Counted from the first letter of the stretch, positions 1-12,601 are shown. The stretch is 64,000 nt of DNA from Phorcus lineatus (GCA_921293015.1 OV121093.1:2147027-2211026), one strand, 5' to 3'. The notes: a model not told the origin generated them from the letters alone. Numbers and translations are program-made.

Positions 1-684
1 TACGGGGCGAATTCGCTGATTGGCTGATTTGAATAATGTCAGAGGCAAACCTGACGGCTCACGTAACGGAGACTGGTGAGATCTACAGGCGTAATGTAGT
101 GGAGCATGTAGATTTCATTTCAATGAGATTGGTTTGGAACACGGGAGATAACTGGGAAAGAAGGGTTTTTAATCCCTCTGCTACTTATAGGTTGGAATCC
201 ATGAAACTTGTCCCTTTCTTTGCACCATAACTTCTGAAAGCGTAACAAAAAGTAGGAATATGGAAATGTGTATCAAGTTTGGTGACGGTAGTTTGTATAG
301 TTCGAGAGATATATTCTGAACAAGGGTTGCTCTGAGAGACTAACTAACTAATTTTTCCAGGGTAAATGCCAAAGCCGTTATTTTGATTTTGGTCTGATTT
401 TGTGAAACCATAAGGAATAGTTTAGGCGACATGATCCGGACAATGTAACGTGACGGACGGACGGACAGACAGAATAATCATTTCATACCTCATCTTAGGC
501 TGTAAGGAGGGATATCATTACTTTCCCTAAGATAGCAGTTGATGGTTCAAGGTGTTGAAAATAATATTCTAGAAATATAGTTATCGCATTGCAAAAACAG
601 CTGCACCTCGAAGTGTCTTAAAATATATGTGATACCTGTTCAACTTGAATTACTTTTGGACGTGTACAACTTCAACTGTACCAA
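1..684. other. No supported gene; GGAC/ACAG-rich simple tract
   Basis: I see no coding exon here. A 64-codon open frame at 36-230 has no recognisable protein pattern. Around 450-473 there is a short (GGAC)n/(ACAG)n tract of the kind often found in molluscan dispersed repeats, so part of this stretch may be an old repeat. Nothing else can be supported. Confidence 0.4.
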
Positions 685-1188
685 CAAAGGATCTTTCTCT
701 GTCCAAGCGGTAGATGACAGTTCCTAAGCTTATCGTGGTGTCGTGTACAAAGGATCTTTCTCTGTCCAAGCGGTAGATGACAGTTCCTAAGCTTATCGTG
801 GTGTCGTGTACAAAGGATCTTTCTCTGTCCAAGCGGTAGATGACAGTTCCTAAGCTTATCGTGGTGTCGTGTACAAAGGATCTTTCCCTGTCCAAGCGGT
901 AGATGACAGTTCCTAAGCTTATCGTGGTGTCGTGTACAAAGGATTTTTCCCTGTCCAAGCGGTAGATGACAGTTCCTAAGCTTATCGTGGTGTCGTGTAC
1001 AAAGGATTTTTCCCTGTCCAAGCGGTAGATGACAGTTCCTAAGCTTATCGTGGTGTCGTGTACAAAGGATTTTTCCCTGTCCAAGCGGTAGATGACAGTT
1101 CCTAAGCTTATCGTGGTGTCGTGTACAAAGGATCTTTCTCTGTCCAGGTGGTAGATAAAAGTTCCTTAGCTTATCGTGGTGTCGTGTA
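685..1188. repeat. 63-bp minisatellite, 8 copies
   Basis: Eight head-to-tail copies of a 63-bp unit start at 685, 748, 811, 874, 937, 1000, 1063 and 1126. The first seven are nearly identical, with C/T differences in the stretch after GGAT; the last is more diverged. Because 63 is a multiple of three and the minus strand lacks stops, a 144-codon minus-strand frame (21-residue repeat) runs through it. There is no start context, signal peptide or splice context suggesting it is translated. Confidence 0.95.
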
Positions 1189-1837
1189 ATTAGCGGTGCG
1201 TGATGAACTTTTCTAACTATAACTACCTTTTAATAAAATTATTTTATCCATTTCATGAGAATAAATCATCAAAAATAAATTTATGTTTAAACTCAATCAC
1301 ATGTGAGTGGCTTCTGTTGTTGGTCGAATATAAGAGATTATAGAGAAAACAGGAGTTGCCAGAACTGCTAATGTAAGGTATGAACATTCAAATGCAATTT
1401 TAAAAGGGAAGATAAATCGTCATTTCTAAATGAAAACATATTTGTGACATGCAAATATACATTCGAAACATAACGTGAAATTCGCAGTAAATTACGCAGG
1501 TTAATTAAAAGCTTTTGGGATGCAGCGGTAAATAATGTTGTTTTCTTTGAAATTACCTAAACGTCATATGAAACCATTCGACCTTCGACCTCTTGCATTT
1601 CAAAGTGAGTACATGTTACACATAATTTGTCAATCATGAAAAATGTTCTTTTAAGCTTTCTGTCTTCTGAGAATTTTGTCTTTTGGGATACCCTTTCACC
1701 ATTGTAGTTCAGGACAAATCTGTGCATTATTGTTAAACACATGATTGCTTTGGTTTCTATATATATTGATAATATTGTATTTATTTCTTAAACAGGAGTT
1801 ATAACAAGAGATGACATAGAGAACTATATATACACAA
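1189..1837. other. AT-rich spacer, nothing recognised
   Basis: AT-rich sequence between the 63-bp array and a foldback element. Short open frames only, none with recognisable protein features. Confidence 0.4.
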
Positions 1838-1946
1838 GGGCCTAGATTTTCGAAGCTCTCTTATCGCTAAGATAGTCGTAAGTACCATCAATTAGCATTG
1901 GCTTACGACTATCTTGGCACAAAGAGAGCTACGAAAATCTAGGCCC
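1838..1946. mobile_element. 109-bp palindromic MITE, GGGCCTAG family
   Basis: Near-perfect foldback element. The left arm starts GGGCCTAGATTTTCGAAGC and the right arm ends with its complement, CTACGAAAATCTAGGCCC; the arms extend about 45 bp inward around a short AT-rich loop containing CATCAATTAGCATTGG. A shorter, degraded copy of the same family lies at 26979-27043. It has no coding capacity, so it would be a non-autonomous DNA transposon. Flanking target duplications are not clear. Confidence 0.85.
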
Positions 1947-4540
1947 TGGACAGTAGAAGGTTACTATATTTCCTAATAACACTTTTCTACTTCTTAAACA
2001 AGAACTATAACAAGAGATGATATAAAGAACGATATACCTGGACAGTAGAGGTTTAAATCATTTATCGATATAAATATGTACTGAAGAAGTATTTGACATT
2101 TGTGACAATCAAAGTAAAACATTCGCTATAAATGGCAAGCGCTGCCTAGACGGTTTCACGGTGATTTAACAATTTGATATTTGAGGGCCTTATTGAAATG
2201 CCATCAACTATCGTTTGTGAGGTTTCCTCATATCGCCTACATGTTCCCATACCTAGCGTTCATTGATTCGCCTAATGGTTATTGATGCGTCATCAAAATC
2301 ATAAATGTTTATGAATTATAAAATCTTATAACGTGTTTTCTATTTCAGTCATGCCAATACCTGTCGTAAATGATGTCAGTGCAGAATAAAATCATTTTAT
2401 AAAAATGACTGTTGAATCGATCAAAATATTGTGTACATTTCACTTGGTGTGCTTGTTGGCAGAAACACGAGTCTAAATTTCTTGACATTTACTTATATAT
2501 GTTAAGTCTTAAATTTGAGATATATGTTCAGTAAATTTAAACATATATATTTGATAACCGAATATATCGATAAATATGACAATTAGATAAATAGACATAT
2601 TACTTACATACAAGTTGGAGTATCCATAACAGAAGGTATCGACGGTATTGTTGAAGCGAACCCTAATCGTTGATTATCCAATACGACAGAGAACATTCGC
2701 TGATATCCAGTGAAGAGGGAATCCACCGAATACTCCGCACAGGGCTAAACGGTGCACGGAGCTAGCGCAACCATTGTCATTGCAGTTCACACCATCAAAT
2801 CAACTTCCGTCACGGGCAGCTTTCATCACGGTGGTTTTCTCATGCGGTTAAATTTCAGTCATCACCGTTTAAAACACGTGCTGCATGAGTCGCACGCTTG
2901 ACGTATGTCGCACGTGCAGCACGGACTGGAAAGTTTGTACATAGCAGAGAATGAAAGCAGGCAGACGACACATATCGGCTGATATCGGCGAAAGGCGAAT
3001 GTCGAAGGCGCGAACAAGCTGTATTGGGGATCGGGATCGATATGAACCGTCAACGGGGAAAACTCAATACTGGAGCACAGCACGAATGCAAGGGGTCCCA
3101 ATCGGCTAAATGTATACCCTTGCCGATTTTGGGCATTTGTTCAAACCAACCTTAGGCTACTCTACGTGACGAAGTGTTTAATATTTCGCCTCCGCAGCAA
3201 AAGCGATTTAAATGGCCATCAGGTATCGGTGAAAGAGCGTTGGGCAAGGCACGATTCTAGTCGTTCCTTGACTGGAACTGCGGCCCATTAGTTGAATTCA
3301 ATATCGTCTGGATTCAATATTAATCCGTGATCCGTGATCTCGTATTGCACAGACACCGGGCCGTTGTGGGGCACATGCCGATGAATTGCAATAGTTCCGG
3401 AGGTTGATTAACTCTTTTAGTTAGTGACATGACCTTCAATGAACTCCTTTCGGCGCTTTGGTTTCGGGGTCCTGGCGGTCGTTACTCAAAACACTAGCAA
3501 TTGATTGTAACCTTTGTTAGAATGAATATCCTTCGTCTGATTTAGAGTCTGCGGTTACTAAGGATAAGAGTTCCCAGTGTTCAGTTAGTGAATTTTATCT
3601 TTTTAAAGCCACAATCTTGATTCCGTATTGATGACACTTATATTGTTAACAGTCTTTTGTCGAATATGTCTTAAGATGAGCACGTGGGTGTTATTTCAAA
3701 CCTGGCCGTTCCTTTTAATGAATTCGGTGATTTTTAAATCGGCAGGAGAAATCAGTCACAAGATGTAATATGTACTTGTCTAAAATTACCTTTATGAATA
3801 CAACAAATTAAATCATGCAGGCATGTATAAAAATGGGCTACCTACAATAGGGCAAATTCTTAAAGCGTTTCCTGCGGGATTTGAATCCAAAGTCAGAAAG
3901 ACACCAGCCGCCAAGCACCGATTTTCCCCGGAGTTTATCCACCGAGCCCTAGCTCTTAATCCAGGGAGATATGCCACGTATCGTATACCATAGGGGTAAC
4001 CATGATAGGAATGGCTTGAATAGTTTTACTTTGGTGTTCGATGGCCGATCGATGGTTTGTAACGCTGGTGTTAGCGGACATATACCCATGCTTCAACCAT
4101 GGCAGATAGTGTCTTCACAAATATCACAACTTTGCTCATTATTCTGATGAAGTGGTAAGAAGTAGCCCAGAAACGTCGTGTCACATAGATAAAGATATTG
4201 TCATCAATAACTTTTGAGAAATTCTTGACAATTTTATTCTATTTTTATCTGTCATGTATTCCTAAAGAGTCACGAGGCCTCCAATATTGAAAGAGCCACT
4301 CCGTGACTTTCATAACATAGTATCTACCTTTGATACTAACCTAAATGTCATAGGTGATGATATAAAATCAAAACATCTTAACTTTTCATGTCCAAAAGAC
4401 ATATATATGACAAATACTGTTTTTCCATGAAAATCTAGAAATACTTCTTTGAGAGGCATTTAGAAGTTGGTGAGATGAATAGAAATAGCCTTATAAATGC
4501 ACAGAGGTGTAGATATCACGTCCAATATACATGGATACTA
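1947..4540. other. Intergenic DNA, no supported gene
   Basis: Part of this stretch (about 2640-3520) is noticeably more GC- and CpG-rich than the surroundings and holds a 79-codon minus-strand open frame at 2862-3101 that I do not recognise. It could be an old element or a CpG-rich regulatory patch. No splice-bounded exon pattern was found. Confidence 0.35.
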
Positions 4541-4811
4541 GTTACATAACCTAACAAACACTATCAACTCCTAACAGCCCTCCTGGCTGTTTAAAATAAC
4601 TCGCCAAAATTACGTTTGACTATTTGACAGGCGCCACTGTCCATTTTTCGATCATAATTGCGACGTTCTACCTTCATATTGTCACCGTACGGAATAAATT
4701 AGTTTAAAAATGTTTCTTTGTGGTAACAATCGATACTCCGCGATCAAATGACACCATTGATTAAGTTTGGCATATATGACTCTAACATTAACTCTCTTGG
4801 CTCTTTAAGAT
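4541..4811. repeat. Dispersed repeat (copy A), about 270 bp
   Basis: This stretch aligns by eye with 17811-18077. Shared landmarks in the same order are CCAAAATTACGTTTGA, a GCGCCA...TTTTTCGA block, AAGTTTGGCATAT/AAGTTTGACATAT, TGACTC(T/C)AAC and a terminal GGC(T/C)CTTTAAG. The spacing matches, so it is one family of a dispersed, non-coding repeat. Class undetermined (SINE-like or non-autonomous DNA element). Confidence 0.6.
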
Positions 4812-5012
4812 TCTGGTTAGTATGAGAATTGCTTTAGTTAAAGGATTTAAACGGTTGTCTCTTGAGTGAAACAACTTTGTCGTTTTATTACAATTAAATG
4901 CTCATCTAGGACTATGGTGTTACATAACTTAAGACATAAGTAGATCTTACTTTTATTTACATTATTTTTATTGTTTTTTATGATTTAAGTGTCGAACACC
5001 AGCTATTTAATT

Positions 5013-5351
5013 CTTGCATATTTGAGTGCGTAATTGAATACGCTGATCGAGCTTCCTCCATATACCCTGATCTACTTCGAGCCAAATCCCTCGTACGGCT
5101 GGTGCTGCTTGATGTTCGTGGCTGTGCACACCTGTTACTGTTTAAGCCAATGAAATGTCGTTATCCAGGGAGCTTAAAGCTACTCTTTTGAACGTAACGG
5201 AATTTTCAATCCGGGTTGTGCCGCTGTTGCTGGATGCGAGTCGTCTCATTGGCTGGTAAGATAGCTGGCGATACGATTCTTTTGGCCAAAAGGATATCAG
5301 GGTATATGGAAGGAACTCGATCAGCGGATTCATTTGCGCTGATGAAGCAAG
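5013..5351. mobile_element. 339-bp foldback MITE (copy 1)
   Basis: The ends are long inverted repeats of about 55 bp: CGCTGATCGAGC near the left end faces its complement CTCGATCAGCG near the right end, with CATATACCCTGAT / ATCAGGGTATATG just inside. The interior includes CCAATGA and CGTACGGCTGG motifs. A second copy in opposite orientation lies at 58633-58950. Open frames across it on both strands (for example 5142-5396 minus) are a by-product of the element, not genes. Confidence 0.85.
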
Positions 5352-6220
5352 ATGATTTGAATGTTGTTTCTGTGGATGAAGAAACATATCACGCACATGT
5401 GTTCCTGTACGTTTAATACCTCATCATTTCATTGTTGTCAAAACCTTAAATTAATTTTTAACGATATATTTCTGTATATAAATATTTTCTAATCTTTTAG
5501 TATGAACTACTTAGGCCTAAAATCATAATTTTATCTAAAGAAGTGTTTTAAGTGTTTTAAAAAGATCTTTTTAAGCAATGCTTTGCTTGCGATGCTACAT
5601 ACTTCAGGACCAAAGGAATTCTTAAGTCCAGAAACATCAAACCAGTCCACAACCACGACTCTTCACCGTTCTATTTTTGTCGAACCAAATACTTGCTCAA
5701 ATAGTCTTATGCCGATGGCAAGTCTCGAAATAAAATCTTTGATTCGATAACCTACCGCCGTCGCTCAATTTATTCAACCCAACGGCTTAAATTCAGACTT
5801 TATGAACGGTGCAAAGTTTAACGACCCATGTTTGAAAGGTCCGACGGAGCGTACAGACTCTTTACATTAATCGTCATACGGCCACGGGAGGTTCGAGTGG
5901 CGAATCAATGCGCCTCTGCTTCACCGGACTATGGAACAGAAAAGAGTGTAATATCATTATGGCTACTTTGGCAGGAGGCTGAAAAAGGAAGAGAACAGTC
6001 GTTTCTGGCTATGCACAAATGCTTAGGGAATAAAACAAGGTCGATGATGTACACATTGCTGTACATTACTAAACTCACGGGCAAAAGAAACGCTACCATG
6101 TATTTAAATCTAGATTGCAGATTAAATTCCAAAGTGAGACTGAAAACACTAAATGTTTATTCTATAAGAACATGTGACGATATCATATTCATGAAAATGC
6201 AACAAATCAGCTTCCGGTAT
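5352..6220. other. Intergenic DNA with an unrecognised 151-codon open frame
   Basis: The plus-strand open frame 5828-6283 has no signal peptide, domain or repeat pattern I recognise and runs into the transposase remnant that follows. I do not call it a gene. Confidence 0.3.
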
Positions 6221-6224
6221 CAAC

Positions 6225-7116
6225 GTCACAGTCTCCGATTTTGGCATGGGGGTCAAAAAGTCCAAGTTCACTGTCATGACTGATCCCGGTGCTGGGACAT
6301 CCAGGTTCAGTGTGTTGAAAACAGTTCACATTGATAACATGTATGGCCTCCCCTTGCCACAATACACGCATCAACCCTCCGAAAAAACATCGATGTTATT
6401 CTTAGCAAGGAAGTTCTGAGTAACTCAAGCTGTGTGCGATCGGGCATTGTCTAGTTGAAAGATCACACCTTGTGCCTGTTGTCGAAGAAAGGAAAGGCAA
6501 CAATATCGAGAGTGTCATCGAGGCAACGCTGAGCCGTTAGATTTCCATTCACGATAACTAGCGGCGTCTTCTCCTCACCAAGTATGCCTCCTAAAACCAT
6601 GACACTTCCTCCTCCGTAGAGTACCACTTCCTGAACGCAACATGCAGCGCTTCTCTCTCCCCGACGGCGATAGACACGTACTCTTCCATTTGCTTTGAAA
6701 AGACAGAACCGACTCTCGTCAGAGAAAACGTAAATGCCAACGTAAAACCGTCCTCGCCCATCTCAGTTTTCGTTGGCGATGTTCAGCTGTTAACAGCTGT
6801 CCCCGGAACGGTCCGTACACCTAAAACCATGGGACCTTAGACGTATCTGCTTACCCGGTGACCCAGGGCATTCGACGCCGATGACGCCACTGTCAGGAAG
6901 CGGTTTCTGAGGTGTAACGTGCGCAGACATGGGTCGTCCTGATGGGTTGTGACACTCGGTTGGCCTGATTTTGGTCTGTCTGAGATCTGTCCCGAAGGAC
7001 GATAACGTTGCATTAGTCTTGTGACAGCCAAGCGTTCTTGCAACATTGGTGTGGGTGGCCCCCATTTCAATCATCCTGATTGCTCGCTCACGTTGTTGTA
7101 AAGTCAATCTTGTCAT
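6225..7116 (-). pseudogene. Tc1/mariner-type transposase, broken copy (minus)
   Basis: Reading the minus strand from 7116, the protein begins MTRLTLQQRERAIRMIE and continues into an N-terminal helix-turn-helix pattern (GATHTNVARTLGCHKT) typical of Tc1-like transposases. After frame breaks the DDE core follows: SDESRFCLFKANGRVRVYRR around 6660-6725, containing the first catalytic Asp, and LDNARSHTA around 6428-6457, containing the second. The region expected to carry the last acidic residue and the C-terminus is not recognisable. The frame is interrupted several times, so it is an inactive relic. Transposase is normally a nuclear DNA-cutting and DNA-joining enzyme of about 340 residues. Confidence 0.85.
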
Positions 7117-7539
7117 TCTTCAAGTGTTATTTTTTGTACAAAGTGGGTGTCTCACAACCAATTCGCACTGGTCTTATACCCGTCGGGCATGGGGCTATCA
7201 TTGTTGTATTTGGACGATTTCTTTTCATGCGATTGGTTTTGAATTTCGTAATTTCAAATCTAAATTGGTAGCGTTTCTTTTGCCCATGAGTTTATAAAAA
7301 AATACATAATATTTATGGAAACTTTTATAACTAGCAATTTGAGACATGAAAATTGAAATCTAGCCATTGTCAGAGCATCTCTTTGAATGATCTGCTATAT
7401 TTGCATCCGCGTTGCTCAGACTGATACCCTGATGTTATTCTGTTGTATTGCTTTGAAAAGTATAGTATGAACCATTAATTTCGACACATTCATCACATAT
7501 GAAACCACTAGGGCCACTTGCTCATGTCATCAGTACAGG

Positions 7540-8200
7540 AACCACCCTTCGTCGACTTTGTTTTGCTGGTATACAAGCCTAACGCCCATTCCGAGGAATG
7601 GCTTTGACCCGTTTACATGGTCAACGAAGATTACGATGGACACGTACTGTACGCCGGTACCTGACTGGGAGACGGTGCTGTTTACAGACGTGAGCAGGTT
7701 GTGTCTTTTCAGGAACGATGGCAGGGTTCGAGTTTATCGACGAAGGGGCGAGGGTCTTGCGCCAAACTGCATTAGAAAGGTTCACCCGTTTGGAGACGGA
7801 GGCATCATGATGTGGGGACGCCGCTGGTGGTTCAGCGAGGGAATCTGACTGACCGGCGACACATTGATGTGGTACAGAGACCTATCGTCGTTCATTTCAT
7901 CCAACAACAGCCGAGAAGATTGATATTGCAACACCACACCGCAAAACCTCACATTGCCCGATATGTTAGAGATCGCCAACGTCACTGTTTTGCCGTGGCC
8001 AACCAACTCACCAGATATGAACTCCATTGGTCAATTTTGGGATCACATCGCCATTTGAGACAGCTAGTGTCACCTCCAAACAAGCAGCAGGAACTTGAGC
8101 TAGCTTTTTTAAACATATGGAACAGGATCCCTGCTGCCGTCATCCGACGCCTGACGATTTCAATGAGGAGGCGTGTACTTAGCTGCATTGATGCCTACTG
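7540..8200 (+). pseudogene. Tc1/mariner-type transposase, broken copy (plus)
   Basis: The DDE core of a second Tc1-like transposase reads forward across several frames. About 7660-7760 encodes VLFTDVSRLCLFRNDGRVRV, where the family has TDES; about 7925-7960 encodes LQHHTAKPHIAR, where the family has a DNARPHTA motif, so the second catalytic Asp is lost; about 8000-8040 encodes SPDMNSIGQFWDH, where the family has IEHLWD, so the acidic residue is Gly. The C-terminal part (IPAAVIRRLTISMRRRVL, to 8201) is well preserved. Frameshifts and all these substitutions make it dead. It points away from the minus-strand relic. Confidence 0.88.
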
Positions 8201-8201
8201 A

Positions 8202-9314
8202 TCACAGACTCCGTGATTCCTGTGACTACTAAAAGTTTCTCTGCACTTGTCTTTTAACTCCACATTTGTGTAATTCTTAATATTGACCCCCTGTGCCTAT
8301 CCTTGTGTATTTGGGCAAATTAAATGCCGATATTTGAATGCTTTTTAAAGAGAATAATGGAAAATGATTTCTGTTTATAAACCAATCGTCAGAATTCTCA
8401 TATCTGCGTTTGGTTTTATCTTATATACATGAAAAATGAGTGAAACATTTCTTTTGCCTGGTAGTTTACATGTGGTATGTGTTTAAATAGCGAACACAGG
8501 TTTGATGGGTGAATTTGTGTCATTATTACGGAATTAAAAGAATTCCATGTTATTTTCAATCCTACGAAAAGTCGGAATATCACATTACTTCATGCGTAAT
8601 GCATTTATGCATCTGGTTATGAATCCTGACAAAGAGCGAATCGGATAACATCATAAAGAAAGCATATAACGTCAAAGTCGATCGAATGAGTTTAATGTCC
8701 TCTGTTTATATGACATTTAAGAAGCAAATGAGTATGACCTCTAACTGAAAAAAAGGCAACATTGGATTTAATCAGCAAATCATTACTTGTTATCTATTTG
8801 TAGCTATTTTCTTCAACAATCAATTTCGAGATGATTCACTACCTCAAAAACTATTATGTACGAATCGGTAAGATCATTGCTTATTTGCTACTCGAGATAT
8901 CGAATGGAAAAGAATGGTACAATCTCAGGGACATTTTCCGGCTCGATGAGTCCGCACAATGGATACATTGATGTCAACCATTAAGCTATTGACCCACAGG
9001 CGGAAAAAAGTAAAACTATTTTTGACTGCATTGTCTACCGCTAAATCAATCTGTAGCCGACGAAGCGCCATCGTGATGCTGATTTTCATTGATTGTCTTG
9101 GAAGCCTTGCACGATGCCCTAAGTCAACCTTAGCTCACCATGGTAACATTTTTACAAAGGTAAACGATGCCATTAAGGTTACCTCAGAACGACGCTTGTA
9201 TTAGGGGCGACCCCTGGCGTCGGGCGTTCACAAGAAGCATGGTGAAGCGCCCTGGATACCTAAGGCTACCTTAGCACCGCACTTGTGTTCATGGACGACC
9301 CTCTGCGATAGGGG
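8202..9314. other. Intergenic DNA, no supported gene
   Basis: AT-rich, then a more GC-rich stretch (9100-9310) with CCTTAG/CTAAGG-type short inverted motifs that may be the remains of a foldback element. No coding pattern. Confidence 0.35.
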
Positions 9315-9782
9315 TTCACATGTAGCGTGGTGGAGCGTGCTGGAGAGGGGTTCACATGTAGCGTGGTGGAGCGTGCTGGAGTGAGGTTCACATGTAGCGT
9401 GGTGGAGCGTGCTGGAGTGAAGTTCACATGTAGCGTGGTGGAGCGTGCTGGAGAGAGGTTCACATGTAGCGTGGTGGAGCGTGCTGGAGTGAAGTTCACA
9501 TGTAGCGTGCTGGAGTGTGCTGGAGAGAGGTTCACATGTAGCGTGGTTGAGCGTGCTGGAGAGAGGTTCACATGTAGCGTGATTGAGCGTGCTGGAGTGA
9601 GGTTCACATGTAGCGTGACTGAGCGTGCTGGAGAGAGGTTCACATGTAGCGTGATTGAGCGTGCTGGAGTGAGGTTCACATGTAGCGTGACTGAGCGTGC
9701 TGGAGAGAGGTTCACATGTAGCGTGGTTGAGCGTGCTGGAGTGAGGTTCACATGTAGCGTGATTGAGCGTGCTGGAGTGAGA
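9315..9782. repeat. 36-bp minisatellite, 13 copies
   Basis: Thirteen tandem copies of a 36-bp unit beginning TTCACATGTAGCGTG and containing GAGCGTGCTGGAG. Copies differ mainly at GTGG/GTGA/GTGC and GAGAGA/GAGTGA positions. The unit length is divisible by three, so three overlapping long frames stay open (plus 9327-9803; minus 9266-9820 and 9228-10040) with 12-residue repeats. The 270-codon minus frame extends into unique sequence, but I recognise no domain there. Confidence 0.95.
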
Positions 9783-12601
9783 GGATGCAGGGAGCTCACG
9801 TGAAAGGTCGCACCTATCATAACATAATTGTAATTTGTTTATAGAATCGAATGAAATGGAGACAATGTCCTTTAATGGTGTTTTGGGGTCCTTCACAAAG
9901 GTCATCTGCCACCATGACCATTGACGAGAGGCATCGTAGAAGCTGTTCATCTCATGGTTTGAGAAAATGCACATAAACGAACAGTTATAGAACTTTAGAT
10001 CAATAGTGTGGCGCAGGTCATTGCTGTCAATTGATAACATTACAGATTGTTAATTAGGCTTTATTAAAAAAGCTAAATCGATATTGTTAATGATGCTGTT
10101 CATATTCATAACAAGTTACAAATCAATACAGAAGCAGTTTATTAAAACCTTTAGTTACCTATACCTTAATGACATGTCACATCTTGAGATGATACCTTTG
10201 TACGTCCGCGCTATTCTGAAAGGGACAGTAGCACGTTTTTTGAAAGATTCATTTCTTCAAAGTGTCCCCATACATCGGCGAGTCCAGACATCTCTTAACT
10301 CACTCCGATCATGCAGAGACGGAGAAGGAATAATCACATATCAATCAGACGGTCATTTTTGTGTGAAGACCGTTTCAAGGTACACTCTAAAGGTATCTCT
10401 CAAAGATTTACCAACCTATGATCACTTTGATTTCAGATACGTCAAATCCACTCAGTCAGCATGTAAGGTTGTAGGTATTTTAAAGATATTTTTCGTCTTG
10501 TAAACCTTTGATGACAAAATTACCAAAATTAGCATTTAATGTTCAACTTCATGCCATTGAATATATGTTCAAAGGCATGGCGTTTTCTGCCATCCTTTCG
10601 TGAAATGGTACATGTATGCCCCACGTGTTGGTGACGAGAAAGTAAGATAATTGCTGATAATTGAGGAACCGATCACGTGTAAGTTCGTATTTAGTAGCTT
10701 ACATCACACCCTCGTGACTGGGAATCAAGTACAACCCAACCTTTAATTGAGCTTTATAGTCCCTGGTTCGGCCCTTCACACGCAAACACAAACTTTAAAA
10801 GGTCAGTTCAATTTCTCTTCGTAATTTACCTCCAAATCGTTATTTATAGCCAATTTATCAGTATAATCTCTGCTATAAATGACTTTCATCCTATGAAGAG
10901 AAATATTCACTTTAAGAGATAAAATCAATACAATTTTGATAGTTAAATATCAGTTTCGTGTCAGTGACGTTGGTCATGTGATGAATCCTATGGGTAGTTG
11001 TACAGATAATAGCATCGATGTCTTGCTCTAAAGGTCGGATGCGTGACAGCCCGTCATAGAGAGGTAGGAGAAGTAATGATGTTGGTATATCGAGACAGCG
11101 CCTTCCTAACAACTTAATCACTTACGGTGTAATTGAAACGGATTTTGCTTGGCTGCCGAGTCCAAAGTTCGAGAGGATTTAGAGTCCTTCTTTATAAATC
11201 AGCTCTTTATGGTTTTAAGAACAATATATTACGTTGGATGTCTGAGTCCCTCTGGTTCAATTAGCTCTTTAGGTAAAACTCTTACTCATATATCCCAATG
11301 TGAACACTAGTTATTCTTCCCTCCTTCCTATTAGAATGTTTAGCCTGCATAAATGGGCAGTGCGGATTGAAATAAGGTGGAAGAGAGATTATAAGCAGGA
11401 CAAACAAAATGGAGAATTTGTAATATGCTTCTGTCTATGATGAGATTTGTGCAGATCAATTTATTAACAAATTCTTTTTTTCTTACTTGAATCACACTTT
11501 TTTTATGAAAATGTTATTAAACCGGACATTGTTTTGTCGTTGTTTATCTTCAAAACTGTGTTTCACTGGGAAACTGGGTGTGTGAGATCCAGAAATTTCT
11601 TCTTGTAGATGCGTTTTGAGCCATAAAATTGTAAAATGCCCTGACATCTACCCCTCTGATAGTAGAGCCCACGATGACGTCACAACAGTCACAATCAAAT
11701 GGCTCAGCTGACTGACCGTGCGTGTGTTCAAATTAGAATATTCTTGGATGGAAAGGTCTCGATACGATTTTATCGACTAATTGCTTAATTTGAAGGGAAA
11801 AGTGTTCGCACCAATATGATAATCTGTTTTAAAGGATCATAATGATATGATGTAATGATAACACTTGTTATATTCCTGTTATATTCCTAAATATGATCCT
11901 CGTCTCCAATATTTTAGACTACTGTTTTCGATATTACACGTCCCACTGGTGTGGTCATCCTAAACTCGACGACGTCACAATCGTTTGACGTCACTCAATG
12001 GATGAACGATAGCACTGGTGAAGAGAGTTGTACGTCTCTCGTTGTAAGACAGCGAAGAATACAAGACAATATTTTGGATGACAACCTCTATTTTATTTCA
12101 CACAAATCCGTGGCTACTTCACGCTTCTTCACGTTACATGTCTTCCACACCATTGTCTTGTATCAATGATGCAAATTATTTATAGGAAAAATGCCTAAGA
12201 AGAATTTCAACGACGACTAAAATAGAGAGTGCCCTTCCAAACATCAAATACATTGACATTGGCTAACTCAATATTCTGTCGCTTTTTCATCTTCATGATA
12301 AAATACAACATTATTCTATATACAGCATACATTCTATTTAGGTTAACAATCGACAAAGGATATGGACTGTATCGCTTCGATTCACAAATTAGTGTAATAT
12401 AAACTATTTACATTAAATATTAACGCTTATTCGGTAAATAATCGATAAGGATATAAAATGTATCGCTTGGATTGACATGTTAGTGTGAGATCAATTATTT
12501 TCTGTCTAGGTCATTGTCTAGGTACCTGGAACTATAGCTCGGCATATACTGTGTACAAAATCATGTATGTAATTGAAGGCATCGACATGTACTCGACTTC
12601 T
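9783..12601. other. Intergenic DNA, two unrecognised open frames
   Basis: The minus frame that leaves the 36-bp array continues to 10040 (about 80 unique codons, including WSWWQMTFVKDPKTP). A plus frame at 10084-10503 (139 codons) starts MLMMLFIFITSYK. Neither has a pattern I recognise. Perfect TGACGTCA palindromes occur at 11675-11682 and 11986-11993. No exon model is supported. Confidence 0.3.

Noticed and set aside
2862-3101. 79-codon minus-strand open frame in a GC-richer stretch
   Set aside because: No recognisable family and no plausible exon borders.
5142-5396. 84-codon minus-strand open frame
   Set aside because: It is the interior of the foldback MITE at 5013-5351 read through, not a gene.
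8938-9010. Hammerhead-ribozyme-like core: CTCGATGAGTCCGC followed by GGCGGAAAAAAG
   Set aside because: The required CTGATGA core is not intact, the intervening loop is too long, and no stem III/cleavage triplet arrangement could be traced.
9228-10040. 270-codon minus-strand open frame
   Set aside because: Most of it is the 36-bp minisatellite read in one of several open frames; no signal peptide, domain or splice context. Kept only as a note.
10084-10503. 139-codon plus-strand open frame with a hydrophobic start
   Set aside because: No domain, no second exon in phase and no cysteine or repeat pattern; composition resembles AT-rich intergenic DNA.
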